64,000 nucleotides of DNA, taken from positions 62,501 through 126,500 of the forward strand of contig OZ026563.1 of the NCBI GenBank assembly GCA_964020155.1, written 5' to 3'. Both the position numbers and the translations under genes were made by a program. Positions 45,089 to 56,260 of this stretch are shown here, one piece after another (the stretch's first letter is position 1; every line of letters begins with the position of its first letter). The DNA comes from Chondrilla cf. caribensis (lineage: Eukaryota > Porifera > Demospongiae > Chondrillida > Chondrillidae). The notes below the pieces were generated by a model that did not search any database, was not told the DNA's origin, and saw only the letters and a list, made by a program, of their open reading frames with translations.

Positions 45089-48000
45089 ATGTCTGAGGAA
45101 AGCAGGCAATTTACCTCATTTAAGCCATTTTTCGGTACTGACGGGGATGGTGGTACCAGCGATCCGTTTTCTTTTGTCCACGAAACATCTTCATTAGTTC
45201 CACAGTCAAAAGAATATAATATATCAGCATTCCCATCTGTTATTCAGCCAATTCAGACACCCCTTAGTCCTTCAACAGGTCGTCCTCCTCTGATTGATCT
45301 ACCGTTAGCAGCTCGCATGAGCGTTGACCCCACGTCCCATCAGGTCAGTGGTGTCCCCACGTCCCATCAGGTCAGTGGTGACCCCACGTCCCATCAGGTC
45401 AGTGGTGACCCCACGTCCCATCAGGTCAGTGGTGACCCCACGTCCCATCAAGTCACTGGTGACCCCACGTCCCATCAAGTCAGTGATGACCCCACGTCCC
45501 ATCAAGTCAGTGATGACCCCACGTCCCATCAAATCAGTGGTGACCCCACGTCCCATCAAGTCAGTGGTGACCCCACGTCCCATCAAGTCAGTGGTGACCC
45601 CACGTCCCATCAACTCAGTGGTCCATCTAGTCTGTTCAGCCTGACAGGAGGAAATATACAGGGTAGCGATAATAGGGAGTACCCCAGACCGCCGCCCACT
45701 GAAGGGAAGGGTCTTGTTCCATCACCAACATCTGCTTTTGCCCCGTACCCCATACCCACAAGCAAGGAGCCAAGTGTGGTGTCCTCGTTACTGGATGATC
45801 CTCCCTCTACAATGTTTTCTGGTGTGAGCATATTGACGCCTTCTCCTGCCATTTCCCCAGTCAAGAAGGACCACCCTGTTCTGTCAATCCCAGAATCTCA
45901 TCACCATACTCCTCTAGCAACAGTAACAGCATCGACCACAGAAATATCCCCTGTGGTAACCCCAATTGAAAATAAAGGCACATGTCATGATGATCAGTTG
46001 AAAGCCACACCCATCACCCAGAGTGGACCACCGACTGCACTCATCACCCAGGGTGGACCACCAACTGCACCCATCATCCAGAGTGGACCGCCGACTGCAC
46101 CCATCACCCAGAGTGGACCACCAACTGCACCCATCACCCAGAGTGGACCGCCGACTGCACCCATCACCCAGAGTGGACCGCCGACTGCACCCATCACCCA
46201 GAGTGGACCGCCGACTGCACCCATCACCCAGAGTGGACCGCCGACTGCACCCATCACCCAGAGTGGACCGCCGACTGCACCCATCACCCAGAGTGGACCG
46301 CCGACTGCACCCATCACCCAGAGTGGACCGCCAACTGTACCCATCACCCAGAGTGGACCGCCAACTGCACCCATCACCCAGAGTGGACCGCCAACTGCAC
46401 CCATCACCCAGAGTGGACCGCCGACTGCACCCATCATCCAGAGTGGACCACTAACTGCACCCATCACCCAGAGTGGACCACTGGACTCCAATCCTTTGTC
46501 ACTGCAGACGAGATATCAAGAGCAGTCAGTCAGTGGTTTCTCAGCTATTTCATCTCACCCCATCTCCACAGACCCTGTCAGTCATTCAGATGCCATTCCT
46601 AGAGGTCAGAGAAGGCCTGAAGCGCATGACTACCCATCGTCATCATCCAGACCATATGATCCTCCATCATCAAGACCATATGATCCTCCATCATCGAGAC
46701 CATATGATCCTCCATCGTCCAGACCATATGATCCTCCATCGTCAAGACCATATGATCCTCCATCATCGAGACCGTATGATCCTCCATCATCGAGACCATA
46801 TGATCCTCCATCATCGAGACCATATGATCCTCCATCATCCACAGCATTTGATCCTCCATCATCGAGACCATATTATCCTCCATCATCCACACCGTATGAT
46901 CCTTCATCCTCAGGACATAACATTCCTCCATCATCAAGATCATATGATCAATATTCTGCTCCTACTGATACCTCATCAAAGGAATATAATTCGTCATCAA
47001 GGCAATACAATCCTTCATCAAACCAGTATGATCCTCCATCCAACCGCTACGATCCTCCATCAAGGCAGTATGATCAATCATCACGGCAGTACGATCCTTC
47101 ATCAAGCCAGTACGATCCTCCATCAAGGCAGTATGATCAATCATCACGGCAGTACGATCCTTCATCAAGGCAGTACGATCCTTCATCAAGGCAGTACGAT
47201 CCTTCATCGAGGCAGTATGATCCTTCATCAAGGCAGTATGAGGACCCATCAAGGCAGTATGATCCTCCATCAAGGCAGTACAATCCTCCATCAAGGCAGT
47301 ATGATCCTCCATCAAGGCAGTACGATCCTTCATCGAGGCAGTACGATCCTTCATCAAGGCAATATGATCATCAACCTAGGCAGTATGATTCTTCAGTTGT
47401 CCGCTATGATGATAGCTATCAGTCAGTGGATGACCTTGATAGAACTCATTCTAGATCTCACCATGTCGTGAGCAGACATGTTGGTTCAGAGCAGAGGAGA
47501 CAGGAGGCAGATCGACGGAGCTACAGGGCCAGTCGCCGAGGTTATCGTCATGATGACTCGCACTACGACTACGACAGGTATTATGAGGAATACAAGCGCT
47601 ATGCTGAGTGGTACTGGCAGCAGGCCAGTGTGTATGGAGGTATGTGGACATGCACACACCACGTACTCTCCTTGAGATGACCTTCACACACTCTCTGGTT
47701 TATGCTATTAGGTAATTGGCAGGACCCATATGGCATGTATGGTTACCATGGTTACCCTGATGATAGCAACATATTGGATCCTTCATATCTGGAAGACGAA
47801 CAGTCTACCATTTCTGGGCAGTGGCCAGGTCATGGGGAAACCCCTGGTGATTACAGTGGGGTGGATACTGAACAGTGGGTGGAAAGTACAGGTACATACA
47901 CATGAATACATGAGATGTACTGCAGTTGTGATGTCATTCCACTCTCATTCCATGTCTGGTCCAGTTGGTCAAGCTGTGGAGCCTGCTCGTGAAACGCCTC

Positions 48001-51000
48001 TTCTTTTTGGTTGTCCGCATGCACCAGCAAGGTTTGGAGTGGGCGGTACACTGGTAGTGGTCACGCCCACAAGTCCTTCAGAATACAGTAATGCCACAGT
48101 GCAGCTCATCCAGCTGAAGGTTTGTGGTGTCACCCGATAGTCACATGATCCACACAGACTCGCAATTTTGTTCTTATCTCCTTCTTCAAGGATGTGGTTC
48201 CCGAGTACAAGCACTTCACCGACGACCTGGTGTCCCATTTGGGTCCTCTAATACCGTGAGTTCAGCGAGCAAGGGTCCACCATATTGGACCATACATTGT
48301 AGCCTCCCCTCCTTGTAGTGGAGAGACACCAAAGTCTGAAGTTGTCAGGTTTGCTACCAACCAAGCTGACCAGTGCAAGGAGGCGTGTCAGAGGGCGGAG
48401 TCCTCCGAAGTGGCGGAACATTGGAGGGAAAAGGCCTTGCTCTGGGAATATTTAGTTCTTTTGTGTCAACAGAACGGAGTGAGTCTCTCACCACTGAAGT
48501 GAGCTGATCTCCATGGTAACACAAGCACTGTTTTTTCTGCAGGTTATTGTCCCAAGTGATATCTCTGAGCTACTGACCAAAGGCCATCAACTCACACCGG
48601 CCATGTTTGATTTAGCCCCTCCCACTGCCCGCCCCTATAGTGAAGTACAGCATGAATTTAGGATGCTCATCTTGAGTGGGAGAAAAAAGGTATGTTGTGT
48701 GGGTGGGGCAGGTGGGTGTGTACCTGTGATGCTAGATATGTTGGGTAAATTGGTTCTTGATTTATAGGATGCACTCCATTTTGCTTGCCACCACGCCCTG
48801 TGGGGCCACGCCCTCATGTTGGCATCTACAATGGAAGAGCAGAGTCACCACTACGTAGTCAACCGGTTCACAGCTAGTCTGCTCTCCAGCGACCCCCTCA
48901 ACACGTTCTACACCTTGGTGCTGGGACGCATGCCAACTGTTACCAAGGTGCGTTGTGCCGTGGATGCTATGACAACTGTGTTGTACCTGTTGAAGTGTGT
49001 GACAATTGATGGTATTTATATTGTGATCCTGCTGTGTTGCCTTACAGCCTGATGGATTGGCAAGAGGAGGAGACTGGAAGCCTCACCTTTCTGTGATTCT
49101 GTCCAATGGTAGCTCTTCAAGCCAGTCTGCAACGCTGTCGTTGGGAGATTCGCTGAGTGAGTACCTCGTGTGAAAGCACAAAGGTTGTGTGGGTGTTAGT
49201 GTAGAGTGGGTGTGTCAGTGTAGTGTGGGTGTGTCAGTGTAGTGTGGGGCTGGATTTTAGCCTGAATTGTCAATCTCCTGTAGTGTCCAAAGGTCACTTG
49301 TTCGGAGCACACTTTTGTTACAAAATGGCTGATGTGGAGTTCGAGGGTTATGGTTGTCCAGTTACCCGCTACTCCTTGTTAGGAGTTGGACCACAGGAGA
49401 TCCAGTTTGGGGGATTCCCCACTCTTGATCAGTTGGCTATGACTCTTGTGAGTACCCCTTCCTGTCCCAACCTGTCCCAACCTGTCCCAACCTGTCCCAC
49501 TGTGTGAGTGTTGAATTGTCCTCGCATCACAGGTGTACGAGTATGCAATGACTCTGGGCAAAGAGTCCTTCAACATCCCCCTGTTTCAGACATTCAAATT
49601 CCTCCACGTCATCCAACTGATCCAGACTGGCCAGTGTGAGCAGGTGAGGAACGCCACACAAACCAGTCTGTGCATGCACTTGAATACACACTTGTGTTCT
49701 GTCAATGTCTGGTACATGGATGGCCCTGTAGGCTCTAAAGTACTGTGAGCTGATGTCACTGGCAGTGTTCAAGAGCCCACATCAAGTGAATAGATGTGTT
49801 CGGTACCAGTTGCTCGAAGTGAGAGATGTGTTGCATGTGACTATCATGTGATTTATCAATCACTTGATTGGTTGAATTTTTCAATAGTTGTCAGCAAGGA
49901 TTTACAACTACTGTCGTGGTGGGGGAGTGGTCAGCAGTAACCTACCATCATGGATCATCAATTTATCCCTCTATCAACCACAGGATGAACATGTCAGTTT
50001 GCGTCCTCTGGATGCACTGAGACTTTGATGTGTTGCTATGGTAACTGTAAATTGTGTTGTTTGTTGCTGTAGTTCTCTCAAGGTGATATCAAGTCCTCAA
50101 GCCCCACCACCGGTGATGTGGAGGGGATCACGACGGATCAGACGGGTGGGGACCCTATACAGAGGGGGGGAGTCCCAACAACGCAGATAGGTGGAGTCCC
50201 ATCAACACAGATAGGTGGAGTCCCAACTGCACAATTGGGTGTGGCTGGAGTGGAGGGAGTGGACAGTGGAAATTTGGCATCGAATTCTCAAGTTTCTGTT
50301 CACTCGTCTCTGAGTCAGCACCCTCCTGTCCAATCGGATCATGTGACAGAAGGTATAGAGATATTGCTGTGTGTGTGTGCCAGTGGGTCATTTGAGCTTG
50401 CACTGCAGGTGATGGTGGGACTCTGATGGAATCCAGTAGTGTCCCATTAATACAACCCTCGAGTGGACAAGGGCAGTTTGGAAGTGAGACATTCCAGCAA
50501 TTTGGAAGTGAGAATGTTCCACTGCACCAGGACCAGCAGGCTGAGCAGTCAAATGTACAGCAATATGGAATTGGGGATTTACAACAATATGGAACTGGGA
50601 ATGTACAACAACATGGAACTGGGGATTCACAACAATATGGAACTGGGAGTTTACAACAATATGGACTTGGGAATGTACAACAATATGGAACTGGGGATGT
50701 ACAGCAATATGGTATTGGGGGGCAACAGAATGCGTATAATTATTCCACTAATGATACGTCACCGCAGTACGGATTGGGAAGTGTCCAGCAACATGGAAGT
50801 GGGGATGTGCAATCATATGGATATCAGCCAGGCAGCAGAGTGGACCAACCTCTGTATGGTTTGCAAGAGTCAACCTTCCCACAGCCATCATCACAGCTCA
50901 AGGAGGCTGGGGACCATCAACCCAAGGAAGTGGATGCCAAGGACGATGACGTTGACAGGGATGAGGATGAGAAGAGGACAGCATCTAAAAAAGAGCCAAA

Positions 51001-52114
51001 CAAAGTGTGTATTGCTGCATACTTCTGACGTGTGTGTCCATCCTCTCTCACTAAGGTGATCCCTACGTCTAGGGTTTTGGGATCGGGAGCATCTTCCGGT
51101 CCATCTTCCCAGGGAGGAAAAACGAAGTACATTTGCCTCCCGATAAGTCCAAGTCTATTGTGTGGGATGAGAAAGAAAAGAAATGGGTCAACACCAATCC
51201 TGATGAAGATGTTAGCTCAATTGAATTGGATTCAAATGATATTGTTAATCAGTACTTAATTCACCTACAGGAACCAGATGCACCACCACCACCACCAACT
51301 GATCGAGAGTTAATGGCCAAGTTCCAGCAACCACCATCCAATGTGGGACCCGGACCCACTGGTGGACTTGGACCCCTTGGTGGGCCTGTATCCACTGGTG
51401 GGCCTGTATCCACTGGTGGGCCTGTATCCACTGGCGGGCCTGTATCCACTGGCGGGCCTGTATCCACTGGCGGGCCTGTATCCACTGGCAGGCCTGTATC
51501 CACTGGTGGGCCTGTATCCACTGGTGGACCTGTATCCACTGGTGGACCTGCTGCTACTCAGGTGAATCGATTCAGCTCCAGGAACAGAAGTATGTTTATT
51601 GTGCTCAATGTGTCAGTAGATTGAGCTGTGTTTTGATGCATTGTAGTTGTACCTGCAGGTAGTAGGTCCAAGTACATTGATGTTTTGGGAGGAAAGAAAA
51701 CAACTGGTGAACCATTAGCTCCACCCCCTCCTATGATGTCACTGGGCCCACAACAGCAGTACACAGGCAGTTTCTTTGTGCCTTCAGGTGAGTGTGCAGG
51801 TGTGCTGTGTGGAAGTGAGTGTGGACTATTGTGTACTTGTCATGTACGGTTTATATTGCAGTCTAACTACTTGTTTAGTAAGTACCCTGAAGGTCACAGC
51901 AAATATGTACTTGTTCATTGATGGTAATTTTTCGGTACTGGTTGACATAGTGTACATGAACTATGAACTGAGTGAAGTGTTTGTACTAACCAGGATACTT
52001 ACTGAGCAAGCCGGCTGTTCATGGATTGGGTGTCGTGTGTGGTTTAGGTTTGTTATTTGCTCTTTGTCTGTAGTTTCATCAACAGAACAAGGAACCCATT
52101 TAGGGCAAAGTTGA
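45089..52114 (+). CDS. SEC16A: SEC16, COPII scaffold of ER exit sites
   Basis: A giant first coding exon (45089-47639) encodes a disordered N-terminus with four tandem-repeat blocks and ends in Tyr/Arg-rich sequence. Then come GNWQDPYGMYGYHGYPDDS (47712-47889), FGVGGTLVVVTPT (about 47966-48118), the central domain DLVSHLGPLIP, KEACQRAESSEVAEHWREKA, HHALWGHALMLASTMEEQS and DPLNTFYTLVLGRMPT, then SKGHLFGAHFCYKMADVEF. These match the Sec16 central conserved domain that binds Sec13. The C-terminal exons carry KSIVWDEKEKKWVN, acidic and PPPPP stretches, an 18-bp GGPVST repeat, SKYIDVLGG and FFVPS, like the end of vertebrate SEC16A. The last exon (about 52074-52114) gives STEQGTHLGQS and a stop. 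Start: ATG just after a likely acceptor. A peripheral ER protein that organises COPII budding. Confidence 0.93.
45325..45622 (+). repeat. SEC16 repeat block A: 27 bp / 9 residues, 11 copies
   Basis: Coding repeats with consensus DPTSHQVSG. Variants change VSG to VTG, VSD, ISG or LSG. The nucleotide copies are nearly identical, so expansion is recent. Confidence 0.95.
46006..46482 (+). repeat. SEC16 repeat block B: 30 bp / 10 residues, about 16 copies
   Basis: Coding repeats with consensus ITQSGPPTAP. The central copies are identical or differ only at a CCG/CCA position. Confidence 0.95.
46640..46905 (+). repeat. SEC16 repeat block C: 24 bp / 8 residues, about 11 copies
   Basis: Coding repeats with consensus SSRPYDPP, decaying to SSTPYDPS at the 3' side. 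Confidence 0.95.
46990..47395 (+). repeat. SEC16 repeat block D: 21 bp / 7 residues, about 17 copies
   Basis: Coding repeats with consensus SRQYDPS or SRQYDPP. Together with block C they form a Tyr/Arg/Ser/Pro-rich tract. Confidence 0.95.
50555..50720 (+). repeat. SEC16 QQYGTGN repeat block
   Basis: Imperfect 24-27 bp coding units giving VQQYGTGN, LQQYGTGN and similar, in a Gln/Gly/Tyr-rich segment between the central domain and the C-terminus. Confidence 0.85.
51376..51552 (+). repeat. SEC16 GGPVST repeat block: 18 bp, about 10 copies
   Basis: GGTGGGCCTGTATCCACT units encode GGPVST in the C-terminal Pro-rich region. Confidence 0.95.
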
Positions 52115-52241
52115 ATGGATTAGCAATATAATATATTATAATAACTTATTGACTAAAAATAAATATTATACAGGATTTGTCTAATATAATATTATGGTAA
52201 ATGCAATTACCAAGAGTGAATTAGGGGCCGGGTGATTGATT

Positions 52242-52961
52242 TCGATATAATACCATTGTATATAATATGTATTCATACGCGTAACTGTAACAGTGAATTT
52301 ATATTATTTATAGCGCGCGAAAAGATGGCCGATTTCAAGACGTCGAGAATTAGAATTTGGGCTAGAATTCGAGCGCAACGGCTTCGACGAAGGTTATGTC
52401 TTCAGCGAAGGTTCTTCTAAACCTATTAGAGACGATCAAGTAATTCCAGTGCCTGGGGCGGCCTATTTTTCGAATTGAATATTTAGGGCAACTTTAAATA
52501 GCGCAGATAATAATAATAAAATAGATAGGTCACGGTGGCGGGGTGGTCAGGTGACACGACTCTAGGCTCCAGGTCGCGGGTTCGAATCCTCGAAAGGACG
52601 GTTTTTTTCTCTGAAAAAAAATAGCTCACTTCCTGGTGGTCAGTTGCAATACTCTCTACAAAGAACCGTAGGGGGGAGCTTTGGGACTCGCGGCTGACCT
52701 CCCAGCTAGAATAGTGTCTTCTGCATTCGTGGAATGACGCGAGTACACAGTATCTGTGGAAAGTCCCTGTAAAGCTCTTCATATATAGGTGTCTTTGACC
52801 CTGAGTGGGTAACCTTTTTTATTATCTTGTTCTGATATGATTCTAATTAATGATTTGTTCTTTATTTTGTAACTATATCACGATAATGTGTACTGGGCTG
52901 CCTATGGCGTGTGTGGTAATAACTCGTCTCGTAATTCGTGGTAATAACTCGTGAGCACTTG
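52242..52961 (+). mobile_element. tRNA-promoter-bearing SINE-like element, copy 1
   Basis: This copy shares about 600 bp of nearly identical sequence with copy 2 (54287-55135), in the same orientation. It contains a pol III B box GGTTCGAATCC (52579-52589) and an A-box-like TGGCGGGGTGG (52536-52546) with tRNA-like spacing, followed by T7. About 290 bp precede the tRNA-like part, unlike a normal SINE, and a shared tail (GGCTGCCTATGGCGTGTGTG) ends the element. It sits about 130 bp after the SEC16 stop. The tail has a partial internal duplication of GGTAATAACTCGT. Confidence 0.7.
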
Positions 52962-53013
52962 TGTAACCATGTCTACTCATAATTTGGGTTGAATTAAAAA
53001 GAGAGCACAATAG

Positions 53014-53738
53014 TTACAACAATAGTGATGTTGAGTTCACAGTATCATTGCTAGTGGAGGTATTGGGCCACAAAGAGGGAAGCCAGTTTGAAAACGCCTT
53101 GTTCTGGAGTGTCCGAGAAGCTAGAGACAGTTTTGGAAGATCAAGAATCATCCAGACTCCGCCCCCTGTGAGGGGAGGGTGTAAACATCCGGGGGGAGTG
53201 GCCACCCTTCTGGGAGAAATGCCGTCCAATCCCTGATAGGAAGGTCTCCTTGAAGAGGAGAGGTTAAGAAACATGTCAACACAAAACAGAACAAGCATTG
53301 CACGATACGCAATGCTGTCCACACACACCAGGTATACACCAGATACTAACACATGCAGTCCACATATACCAGGTACTAACACATGCAGTCCACATACAGT
53401 ATACCAGGTACTAACACACACAGTGTAGACAGTTCAACTAACCAACTCACTGGCTAGTTCCTGCTTCAGCAATTCCTTGTCGCCATCATCCAGGTCGGGA
53501 TGCGTCAGATAGCACGGTGCTTGACTGATCAGCACCATCACCACACGTTCCAACAGCGACAGAAGAAATCTGTACAATGGCACACAAGTGTGTGCAGGGC
53601 ACAGGGTCACACACAACAGGAGATAGTATACAAGTGATACGAGATACTCACCTACAATGAGTCATTTCACCTTGAGAGTTCTACCATGCAAGAAACAGTG
53701 GCATAGGTAGAGGAGGGTATGTGGAGGTGATTGATATC

Positions 53739-53781
<43 letters not shown>

Positions 53782-54012
53782 CACACACATTCTGAATACA
53801 CTGGTGTACACAGTGCTGAACTCATCAGTGCACACCATCTCTACCAGTAGACATTCTGCAGATGAAGAGACCAACCTTAGACTTCAGTAGAGCCCGTCCA
53901 ATGTCCAAGGCACAGACCAGAGATCCCAGGTTGGAGTGTTCCGTTATTGTTGCTTGAGGAGCCGAGAAGCTGAGTGTTACCATGGGAACAGAGTGAGCTT
54001 GATCAACAATCT
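53014..54012 (-). pseudogene. NUP188: NUP188-like C-terminal fragment
   Basis: Minus-strand exons are at about 54012-53875 (VPMVTLSFSAPQATITEHSN, then LDIGRALLKSK) and 53570-53452 (FLLSLLERVVMVLISQAP, then DGDKELLKQELASEL). A third open stretch at about 53248-53014 is rich in Pro/Ser. DKELLKQELASEL recalls the conserved C-terminus of nucleoporin NUP188, a scaffold of the inner ring of the nuclear pore. NUP188 is normally well over 1,500 residues, yet upstream there is only 250 bp of non-coding sequence, then a repeat element and MRPS2 on the other strand. The first visible exon begins at a splice acceptor with no start exon. I therefore read it as a detached 3' fragment. The family assignment rests on one motif and overall pattern; the last exon's frame is ambiguous. 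Confidence 0.45.
53742..53790. repeat. (CA)n microsatellite
   Basis: A CA tract of about 48 bp with two CG interruptions, in an intron of the NUP188-like fragment. Confidence 0.95.
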
Positions 54013-54286
54013 AAAGAGAGAAAAATTGACAGACGTTGAGAGTGTACGGGTGAAAATGAGCTGGTTACAGGGTTTATCCCTTCAATAAGAAAACTTGTTA
54101 CACTTGGAGTATTCCTAGGGTTAGACTGGCTAGGCTAGACTGGCACTCTATGTATAGATACATATTATGTATATTGGTGTATGAACACATGATCATCAGG
54201 CAACTCATCTTCATGATTAATTCTTTTTAGGAGCTGGCGCAGGCAACTCCTATACTCTTTTCTTTTCGAATTCCGGGATGTGAAGG

Positions 54287-55135
54287 TCGATATAATACCA
54301 TTGTATATAATATGTATTCATACGCGTAACTGTAACAGTGAATTTATATTATAATTTATATTGCGCGAAAAGATGGCCGATTTCAAGACGTCGAGAATTA
54401 GAATTTGGGCTAGAATTCGAGCGCAACGGCTTCGACGAATGTTATGTCTTCAGCGAAGGTTCTTCTAAACCTATTAGAGACGATCAAGTAATTCCAGTGC
54501 CTGGGGCGGCCTATTTTTCGAATTGAATATTTAGGGCAACTTTAAATAGCGCAGATAATAATAATAAAATAGATAGGTCACGGTGGCGGGGTGGTCAGGT
54601 GACACGACTCTAGGCTCCAGGTCGCGGGTTCGAATCCTCGAAAGGACGGTTTTTTTCTCTGAAAAAAAATAGCTCACTTCCTGGTGGTCAGTTGCAATAC
54701 TCTCTACAAAGAACCGTAGGGGGGAGCTTTGGGACTCGCGGCTGACCTCCCAGCTAGAATAGTGTCTTCTGCATTCGTGGAATGACCAAGTACACAGTAT
54801 CTGTGGAAAGTCCCTGTAAAGCTCTACATATATAGGTGTCTTCGACCCTGAGTGGGTGACCATTTTATTTTCTGGTTCTGATAATGGTTTAATCTAATAT
54901 CACAGTATAACGTTTAAAACAATAGCAATAATAATAATAATAATAATTGATTAATTAATAATAAAACAGTAATAATATTAGTATAATGATAATATTTTTA
55001 TAATTCAAGAAAAAAATCAACAGAGCCGATGTAATTAGTTCTTTATTTTGTAACTATATCACGATGTGAATAGCCTTAGCTATGTACGTGGCTAGGCTGC
55101 CTATGGCGTGTGTGGTAATAACTCGTGAGCACTTG
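54287..55135 (+). mobile_element. tRNA-promoter-bearing SINE-like element, copy 2
   Basis: Homologous to copy 1, including A- and B-box sequences (B box GGTTCGAATCC at about 54627-54637) and the same end. It has an extra AT-rich expansion at about 54880-55035 made of AATAAT units. Just upstream, 54230-54252 holds a short palindrome (TAGGAG...CTCCTA) absent from copy 1's flank. It ends 51 bp before the MRPS2 start codon. Confidence 0.7.
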
Positions 55136-55186
55136 ACTGCAATGATTAACGGACATTTTGTCCGACATATTACGTAACGACACAAT

Positions 55187-56047
55187 ATGGCGTCCAGAAG
55201 GCTTTTGCAGCACATAATAAGAATGGAACGTGTACATCTCAAGAACTTACGCATGTGGTCTGTTATGGACGTGTTTTTAGGTATTCCTAAAGTGAGATAT
55301 ACTGTAAACTCACAGCCAGAGGGCGAAAGGAGTACCCATAGTGAAGGATTAGACCAGCGAGAAGAAATATTATTGAAACGTGACTTCTTTGGGGTCGAGC
55401 TATTAACGTCGGTAGAAGAACTCTTCCTCGCACGTGTGCACCTGGGTCACAAGACGGGAGCATGGACGCCGTACATGAAGGAGCACATACTTGGTACTAG
55501 AGCGGGTGTCCACATCATCGACCTGGACCGTACTCTCCACCATCTCACAACTGCTCTTAACGTAGCGGCACACATAGCGTACAGGGACGGAGTGATACTG
55601 TTCGTGAACGAACGACCACAGTTCGATTTAATCACCCAGCGAGCGGCTAGAGAGTGTCAGCAGTATTTTGTAACTGGCAAGTGGCGTCCAGGGACCCTCA
55701 CCAACTCCTCCAAGCTGCTGGACACGACGAGGATCCCGGATCTTGTTCTCTTCTTCAGTGTTCCTCCCAGCAGGACGGCCATCAAGGAAGCCCTCATGAG
55801 CTGTGTTCCTTCTGTTGGTATTGTGGACACAGACTGCAACCCAAAGTACCTCACCTACCCTGTACCAGGCAACGATGATACACCATCCGCAGTGGAGCTG
55901 TACCTGAACCTGTTCTCCAAGGCTATCAGTATCGCTCAACAGAAGAAAATTAAACAAGATGAACACAAGGTGTTAGGGGATAAGTCATTACAAGCACATT
56001 GTAATCCCGATAATGATACTGCTATTAGAGGTAATAGTTGGGTGTGA
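55187..56047 (+). CDS. MRPS2: Mitochondrial small ribosomal subunit protein uS2m
   Basis: Single-exon frame of 286 residues. The core LARVHLGHKTGAWTPYMKEH, GVHIIDLDRTLHHLTTALN, AHIAYRDGVILFVNER, RIPDLVLFF and PSVGIVDTDCNPKYLTYPVP matches MRPS2/uS2m, including the invariant VGIVDT.CNP signature of ribosomal protein S2. The N-terminus (MASRRLLQHIIRMERVHLKN) is basic and lacks acids until Glu14, which fits mitochondrial targeting. The C-terminal tail is Lys/Gln rich and polar. It acts in the mitoribosome small subunit. The gene starts 51 bp after a repeat element, so its promoter may lie in or beyond that element. The first ATG is chosen because it gives the best presequence. Convergent with PDX1 (81 bp gap). 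Confidence 0.96.
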   Translation: MASRRLLQHIIRMERVHLKNLRMWSVMDVFLGIPKVRYTVNSQPEGERSTHSEGLDQREEILLKRDFFGVELLTSVEELFLARVHLGHKTGAWTPYMKEHILGTRAGVHIIDLDRTLHHLTTALNVAAHIAYRDGVILFVNERPQFDLITQRAARECQQYFVTGKWRPGTLTNSSKLLDTTRIPDLVLFFSVPPSRTAIKEALMSCVPSVGIVDTDCNPKYLTYPVPGNDDTPSAVELYLNLFSKAISIAQQKKIKQDEHKVLGDKSLQAHCNPDNDTAIRGNSWV

Positions 56048-56127
56048 TGTTTATAGATGATATTTCTATGAATATTATTGTCACAAAAGTTGTTTGATGA
56101 TTATTCCAATAGCATTTAAGGGAATGT

Positions 56128-56223
56128 TATCGTGTGCTCTCTCTAGTTGCCCACTTTTCCTTCAGGTCCTCACAATTGATACCAACCTTCATGATAGATC
56201 ATAAGACACCATTATCACATGCA

Positions 56224-56260
<37 letters not shown>

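Noticed and set aside
45994..46491. Minus-strand frame of GGPLWVMGAV repeats opposite SEC16
   Set aside because: Antisense shadow of the SEC16 30-bp coding repeat.
46473..47471. 332-residue plus-strand frame rich in ILHHRDHM
   Set aside because: Frame-shifted shadow of SEC16 repeat blocks C and D; the SEC16 frame is longer and continues into conserved domains.
52530..52610. A functional tRNA gene
   Set aside because: A and B boxes are present, but the sequence does not fold with a proper acceptor stem and occurs twice within a longer repeat, so it is better read as a tRNA-derived pol III promoter.
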